The notes under the pieces were generated by a model. That model was not told the DNA's origin, made no database searches, and worked only from the letters and a program-made list of their open reading frames with translations. Source: Bacteroidaceae bacterium (GTDB taxonomy: Bacteria; Bacteroidota; Bacteroidia; Bacteroidales; Bacteroidaceae). From it: 28,288 nt of DNA. The stretch's first letter is position 1. Each line of letters opens with the position of its first letter. Shown here one piece after another: positions 24,093 through 28,288 of the stretch. Made by a program: the position numbers and the translations under genes. The stretch lies in assembly GCA_900772575.1 (NCBI GenBank), contig CAAHEN010000199.1, positions 1 to 28,288 of the forward strand, given 5' to 3'.

Positions 24093-25619
24093 ATGAATAA
24101 GACATTCCATATACTTCTCTTCGCCGCCGCAACCCTTCTGGCCACGGCCTGTGGTTCCGGCACCACGGTTCCAGCCGACGCCGTGGTTACCGAAACCGCC
24201 GTACAGATATACCCAGACTACCGCGACGTTACCATCCCCGTCAACATTGCACCACTTAATTTCCAAGTGAAGACGGACGGAGACGAGTATGTCGCCCACA
24301 TAAAAGGGCAGAAGGGCGAACTTGTCACAGGTGCCGGTGCCGATGGCAAAATGGTTCTCGACTCGTTGGCATGGCGTCGCCTGCTGGCCGACAACCTGGA
24401 TGCGGATCTTGAGGTGACCATCTACTCGCATCGCGAGGGCCAATGGCTCAGGCATCCGGTCTATAAACTTCACGTCGCTGAACCCATCGATCGCTATCTC
24501 TCATACCGTCTTATCGAACCCGGATATGAGTTGTACCGGCAAGTGGGACTCTACCAGCGCGATCTGATGAGTTTCGCCGAAACGCCCATCTACGAGAACA
24601 ACCGCGACTATGACACCATCAACAACCATTGCGTCAATTGCCACACCTATCAGGCCAACGATACAAAGCGGACCCTGTTCCATGTCCGTGCCAGGCATGG
24701 TGGCACTGTTGTTGTCACAAATGGCAAGGCTGTGAAATGGAACATGGCGTCGGACTCCATTCTTTCGTCGACAGTCTACCCCACGTGGCACCCGACACGC
24801 AACTGGGTCGTTTTCTCCTCAAACCAGACCGGCCAGGCCTTTCATATACGTGGCCATGAGAAGATCGAAGTGATGGACTATGGTTCCGATTTGGTGTTCT
24901 TCGATGCCGATGCCGGTACGTTGAGCAATATACTCAAAACTGACGCTGACTTGGAGACCTTTCCTTGCTGGGCTCCCGATGGCAAGAAACTCTACTACTG
25001 TAACGCTCATGTGCCACAGTTCGAAGGCAAGACCGTGTCACAGCGGCAAGACTTGGTGACAACCATCAGCGACAGCATTCGATACAATTTGATGAGCATG
25101 ACGTTCGATCCAGAGACGCGGCGCTTTGGTTCGCCCGTGGTCGAGATGGACTGTGCCGCCATGAAGCGCAGTGCGTCGGTGCCGCGTGTCAGTCCTGACG
25201 GGCGCTACCTGCTCTTCACACTGGGGAGTTATGGACAATTCCACATCTGGCACACCGACGCGGATCTCTACGTCAAAGACCTCCAGACCGGTGCCGTCAG
25301 ACGTCTCGCCGCAGCCAGCAGCTCAGACACCGACAGCTATCACACATGGAGTTCAAACGGTCGTTGGATCGTCTTCGCCTCACGCCGTGACGATGGCTCT
25401 TTCTCACGGGCCTACATCGCCTATTTCGACCAGGCAGGCAGTGATCGGAAGGCGTTCCTGCTACCACAGGAAGACCCCGAGCAGAACCTGCTTCTGCTCA
25501 AGAGCTACAACGTGCCTGAACTCAGCAAGGAGGCCGTGAAGTCCAGTCCTAACGAACTCAAGCAGGTTATTTACTATGACAAGGCTGTCCGCAAGGTCAC
25601 CTACAAAGCCATGCCCTGA
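24093..25619 (+). CDS. Lipoprotein with a CxxCH heme motif and TolB-like beta-propeller repeats
   Basis: A 508-residue protein with a lipoprotein signal (ILLFAAATLLATAC; lipid-anchored Cys20). The N-terminal 150 residues are a beta-rich domain. The segment NNHCVNCHTYQ holds a c-type heme attachment motif, with Cys180, Cys183 and His184. At least four WD40/PD40-like blades follow: VYPTWHPTRNWVVFSSN, TFPCWAPDGKKLYYCNA, VPRVSPDGRYLLFTLGS and DSYHTWSSNGRWIVFASRR. This resembles proteins annotated as TolB-like translocation proteins in Bacteroides. A role in electron transfer or heme-dependent binding at the cell envelope is possible, but no partner enzyme is present here. The AraC-type gene starts 8 bases after the stop codon. 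Confidence 0.78.
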   Translation: MNKTFHILLFAAATLLATACGSGTTVPADAVVTETAVQIYPDYRDVTIPVNIAPLNFQVKTDGDEYVAHIKGQKGELVTGAGADGKMVLDSLAWRRLLADNLDADLEVTIYSHREGQWLRHPVYKLHVAEPIDRYLSYRLIEPGYELYRQVGLYQRDLMSFAETPIYENNRDYDTINNHCVNCHTYQANDTKRTLFHVRARHGGTVVVTNGKAVKWNMASDSILSSTVYPTWHPTRNWVVFSSNQTGQAFHIRGHEKIEVMDYGSDLVFFDADAGTLSNILKTDADLETFPCWAPDGKKLYYCNAHVPQFEGKTVSQRQDLVTTISDSIRYNLMSMTFDPETRRFGSPVVEMDCAAMKRSASVPRVSPDGRYLLFTLGSYGQFHIWHTDADLYVKDLQTGAVRRLAAASSSDTDSYHTWSSNGRWIVFASRRDDGSFSRAYIAYFDQAGSDRKAFLLPQEDPEQNLLLLKSYNVPELSKEAVKSSPNELKQVIYYDKAVRKVTYKAMP

Positions 25620-25627
25620 AGACTGCC

Positions 25628-26062
25628 ATGAACAAGAATGCCACCAAGGCACCGGCTTACCGCTCACGCCTCAGTGCCGAACGATCTGATGAACTCTATG
25701 TCCGTATCTTGGAGCATCTGACCCAGGGAAAGCGTTACCGCGATCCGGGCTACAATGCCAAGAAACTGGCCATCGACCTGCATACCAATACCCGCTATAT
25801 TTCTGCCGCCGTGGCCAATGGCACCGGGGACAACTACAATGCCCTTGTCAACAGTTTCAGGCTTCGCGATGCCCGCAAGATGCTCTGTAGCACACGCATG
25901 GATCACCTCTCAGTCGAAGAGATCGGATTGCTTGCAGGCTTTTCATCGCGCCAGGCCTTCTACATTGCCTTCTCACGGGCCTATAATCATGAAACACCTG
26001 CCGGCTACCGCGCTGAGATGCACCGCCATCGCCATGGGGTCGAAACCAGCCAAGACAGCTGA
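25628..26062 (+). CDS. AraC-type helix-turn-helix regulator, DNA-binding domain only
   Basis: A 144-residue protein that is essentially one AraC-family DNA-binding domain. The first HTH is around KKLAIDLHTNTRYISAAVANGTGDNYNALVNSFRLRDARKML. The second is LSVEEIGLLAGFSSRQAFYIAFSRAYNHETPAGYRAEM, the strongest family match. No N-terminal sensor or two-component receiver domain is present, so either it acts constitutively or its signal comes from a partner. Its start lies 8 bases after the heme-lipoprotein stop and the cysteine desulfidase gene starts 33 bases after its end, so it is likely part of that unit and may control it. Confidence 0.85.
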   Translation: MNKNATKAPAYRSRLSAERSDELYVRILEHLTQGKRYRDPGYNAKKLAIDLHTNTRYISAAVANGTGDNYNALVNSFRLRDARKMLCSTRMDHLSVEEIGLLAGFSSRQAFYIAFSRAYNHETPAGYRAEMHRHRHGVETSQDS

Positions 26063-26095
26063 CAGACGCACGGCATCTCCAGTGCCATAAAGAAT

Positions 26096-27400
26096 ATGCT
26101 ACCAAAAGAAGAACGCCAAGAAATCCTGCGCCTGGTGCACCATTGGGTTGTTCCGGCCATCGGCTGTACAGAGCCGGTCTGCGTTGCCCTGGCTGTGTCC
26201 AGGGCCAAGGACCTGCTCGGGCAGGTGCCGGTGCACATCGATGTGGCCCTGAGCGCCAATATACTCAAGAACGCTATGGGTGTCGGCATCCCCGGTACAG
26301 ATGGCATGGTGGGGTTGCCCATTGCGATCGCACTCGGTGCCCTTATCGGTCGCCATGAGTTGGGGCTGGAAGTGCTGCGCGACAGCACACCGGAAGCCGT
26401 CGAGCGTGGAAAGGCCTTCATTGCTGAGAACCGCATAGCCATCAGCCTGGCTGACGACGCGCCAAGCAAACTCTATGTCAAGGCGACATGCGTCGCTGCT
26501 GACGGAGACACGGTTACCGCTGTCATTGCCGGGGAGCACACGCATTACGTCCACATCAGCCATGGCGCAGACATCTTGCTCGACGAACAGGCCACACATG
26601 ATGGCGCCGCCGACAAAGACTCCCCACAGGTTGCCCTGACATTACGTAAGGTCTACGACATGGCGGCCACGGCACCGCTTGATGAGATAAGTTTCATCGA
26701 CGAAGCCCGCAGGCTCAACGAAGCAGCTGCCCGTAAGTCGCTTGCCGGCAACTATGGCCACTGTCTCGGCAAGGCGCTGAGCCGTCCCTTGGGGCGCGGC
26801 ATTATGGGCGACAGCATCTTCTCACATATCCTGTCGAGTACGAGTTGTGCCTGCGATGCCCGCATGGCCGGTGCCATGATTCCTGTCATGAGCAACTCCG
26901 GATCGGGCAATCAAGGCATTTGCGCCACCAATCCTGTCGTCGTTTTTGCTGAGGAGAACCACAATACGGAGGAAGAACTCACTCGTGCCCTTATGCTCAG
27001 CCACCTGACAGCTATCTACATCAAGCAACAGCTTGGCACGCTTTCAGCCCTCTGTGGCTGTGTCGTCGCTGCGACAGGATCAAGCTGTGGCATCACTTAT
27101 CTCATGGGTGGCACTTATGAGCAAGCTGCCGCAGCGGTAAAAAATATGATAGCCAACCTGACGGGAATGATCTGCGACGGCGCGAAACCCAGTTGTGCAC
27201 TCAAACTGACCAGCGGTGTCAGTACGGCTGTGCTCTCAGCCATGTTGGCTATGGAGGGCAAGTGCGTCTCCCCTGTCGAAGGCATCATCGATGAAGACGT
27301 CGATCAAAGCATCCGCAACCTCGTCACCATCGGGGCCGATGCTATGAATGAGACAGATCGCCTGGTACTCGACATCATGACACACAAGAACCGAACTTGA
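26096..27400 (+). CDS. cyuA: L-cysteine desulfidase family protein (CyuA/UPF0597)
   Basis: A 434-residue cytosolic enzyme of the CyuA (formerly YhaM) family, related to the alpha subunit of bacterial L-serine dehydratases. Members carry an Fe-S cluster and break L-cysteine into pyruvate, sulfide and ammonia. Visible motifs are PAIGCTEPVCVALA (Cys24), GVGIPGTDGMVGLPIAIALGAL, MSNSGSGNQGICATNPVVVF, and the Cys-bearing segments CGCVVAATGSSCGITYLMGG and GMICDGAKPSCALKLTSG. The length fits the family. Its actual substrate (cysteine or serine) cannot be decided from sequence. The AraC-type gene is immediately upstream, a plausible regulator. Confidence 0.85.
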   Translation: MLPKEERQEILRLVHHWVVPAIGCTEPVCVALAVSRAKDLLGQVPVHIDVALSANILKNAMGVGIPGTDGMVGLPIAIALGALIGRHELGLEVLRDSTPEAVERGKAFIAENRIAISLADDAPSKLYVKATCVAADGDTVTAVIAGEHTHYVHISHGADILLDEQATHDGAADKDSPQVALTLRKVYDMAATAPLDEISFIDEARRLNEAAARKSLAGNYGHCLGKALSRPLGRGIMGDSIFSHILSSTSCACDARMAGAMIPVMSNSGSGNQGICATNPVVVFAEENHNTEEELTRALMLSHLTAIYIKQQLGTLSALCGCVVAATGSSCGITYLMGGTYEQAAAAVKNMIANLTGMICDGAKPSCALKLTSGVSTAVLSAMLAMEGKCVSPVEGIIDEDVDQSIRNLVTIGADAMNETDRLVLDIMTHKNRT

Positions 27401-27517
27401 AACAACCATACTCACCTTATATCAACCATGGTGCGGCAGTCTCTGTGGCGACGCCCACGTCGGGTACAACCGCAGTCACCGCGCCTTAACTCCCACATGA
27501 ACTATTTGTATTGTAAC

Positions 27518-28216
27518 ATGAAAAAGAAACTCCATTTGGCATTGGCCTTGGCGGCCCTCGCCACCGGTACAGCCCAAGCACAGCTCATTGCCGAGCAAGG
27601 TAAGAAATGGGACATCAAGACTGGCGCCCTCATCCGCGCCGTGCAATCGCAACGCGCAACCCGTGCCACAGTGACAGGCATCGCCGCCACGGCAGGCTTC
27701 GTCATCACTACGGCCGACGCTCACGCCACGGCCGACAGTATTCGCCTGTTTGGCGGCACGGCCACCGTCATCACACCGACGACCGTCTCGGCCACACTCC
27801 CATTGAACAGCATCGAACGCGTCGCAGCCATTCCGGGTATCGGGCGCATCAACGCCGCCCGCCAGTTTCGCATCACGACAAAGACAGCACGGGCACTGAC
27901 CGGCGTGGACAAGGTGCACAGCGGCACCGACCTTGAGACGCCCTACACGGGCCGTGGCGTCATTGTTGGCGTCATCGACCAGGGCTTCCAGTTCCGCCAT
28001 CCAGCCTTCCTCGATGCCAATCAAAATCCACGTACTATTTATGTCTGGAACCACCTCAGCCCCAATGGCGCCCAAGGATCCAGCATTCCTCCCACCTACG
28101 ACGGCAATACCGCGGCCGGCGGTCACGCCACGCACGTGACGGCCATTGCGGCGGGGACGAGATACGAAGGCAATCCTTATTATGGCATGGCACCCGAGGC
28201 CGACATCATTATGATA
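27518..28216 (+). pseudogene. Subtilisin-like (S8) peptidase gene cut off by an insertion
   Basis: N-terminal 233 codons of a secreted S8 serine peptidase: signal peptide MKKKLHLALALAALATGTAQAQ, a propeptide-like region, then the catalytic Asp in VGVIDQGFQF (Asp154) and the catalytic His in GGHATHVTAIAAG (His203). The family pattern continues to YGMAPEADIIMI and then stops. After position 28216 the frame reads CRVQQQMQS and hits a stop at 28244-28246. The catalytic Ser half is missing from the window. The ATG at 27518 is chosen for its clean signal peptide, although the frame is open further upstream. With no serine nucleophile the truncated product would be inactive. Confidence 0.75.
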
Positions 28217-28288
28217 TGTAGAGTCCAACAGCAAATGCAAAGTTAGGGAAAGTTCTGGTAGAACCTGTCCTTCGGCGTGTCGAAGTTG
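28217..28288 (-). mobile_element. Right-hand end of the window: end of an insertion sequence (partial)
   Basis: At 28217 the peptidase homology ends abruptly and unrelated sequence begins (TGTAGAGTCCAACAGC). On the minus strand a frame reading NFDTPKDRFYQNFP ends in a stop 27 bases from this junction, the layout expected for a transposase gene running to the end of its element. The other end, the terminal repeats and any target duplication lie outside the window, so the IS family cannot be named. Confidence 0.55.
28243..28288 (-). CDS. Putative transposase, C-terminal 14 residues (partial)
   Basis: An open frame entering from the right edge reads NFDTPKDRFYQNFP and then TAA. The short, aromatic and basic tail is reminiscent of IS transposase C-termini, and its place next to a truncated gene supports that. 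Fourteen residues are too few for a firm family call. Confidence 0.4.
   Translation of the reverse strand, partial: NFDTPKDRFYQNFP

Noticed and set aside
28238..28245. TAACTTTG on the minus strand, a possible outward promoter at the IS end
   Set aside because: No -33 element is found at 18-21 bp, and the match overlaps the transposase stop codon. It is too weak to list as a promoter.
1..28288. CRISPR array, prophage, integrase or restriction-modification genes
   Set aside because: No regularly spaced direct repeats and no phage, integrase or restriction-modification proteins were found in any frame.

Overview
The window looks like a chromosomal piece of a Bacteroidales bacterium with fairly high GC, plausibly Prevotellaceae or Muribaculaceae. 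The exact genus cannot be read from the sequence. Evidence: Bacteroidetes-type promoters (TAnnTTTG at -7 with CTTG/TTTG about 20 bp upstream) precede several genes. The families fit too: type II NADH dehydrogenase, guaB-PpiC-SurA-OstA-mutL order, OprO/P-like porin, CotH protein with a type IX-like C-terminus, Bacteroidetes ECF sigma factor, SusC-like barrel remnant. Shine-Dalgarno sequences are mostly absent.

Layout. 1-3 kb: ndh, ribE and a secreted M15 peptidase run on the plus strand and meet a small MGMT-type protein on the minus strand. 3.4-5.2 kb: a Crp/Fnr-type regulator and a membrane acyltransferase. 5.25-6.55 kb: a decayed outer-membrane beta-barrel (TonB-receptor-like) pseudogene with a missing 5' part, an in-frame stop and two frameshifts. 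6.55-8.03 kb: a gene-poor stretch with tRNA-Arg(TCT) and tRNA-Ser(GGA) on the minus strand, each with a terminator and promoter, plus an unassigned promoter and hairpin series that may be a small RNA locus.

8.03-16.0 kb is a tight plus-strand transcription unit: guaB, two parvulin-type periplasmic isomerases, an OstA/LptA-like protein and mutL, closed by an intrinsic terminator overlapping the mutL end. It joins purine synthesis, outer-membrane biogenesis and mismatch repair. 16.0-19.8 kb is on the minus strand: a methyltransferase, a very unusual ECF sigma factor fused to a membrane segment, a periplasmic linker and a C-terminal beta-barrel, and a phosphate-selective-type porin with its own promoter.

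20.0-27.4 kb is on the plus strand: a CotH-family secreted protein, a 5-TM protein of unknown function, a lipoprotein combining a CxxCH heme motif with TolB-like propeller repeats, a lone AraC-type DNA-binding domain, and a cysteine desulfidase (CyuA family). The window ends in an S8 peptidase gene that appears cut off after its catalytic Asp and His by the end of an insertion sequence, whose transposase C-terminus enters from the right.

The most notable item is the single-polypeptide sigma factor / inner-membrane anchor / outer-membrane barrel (17395-18873), which could be a one-piece transenvelope signalling protein.
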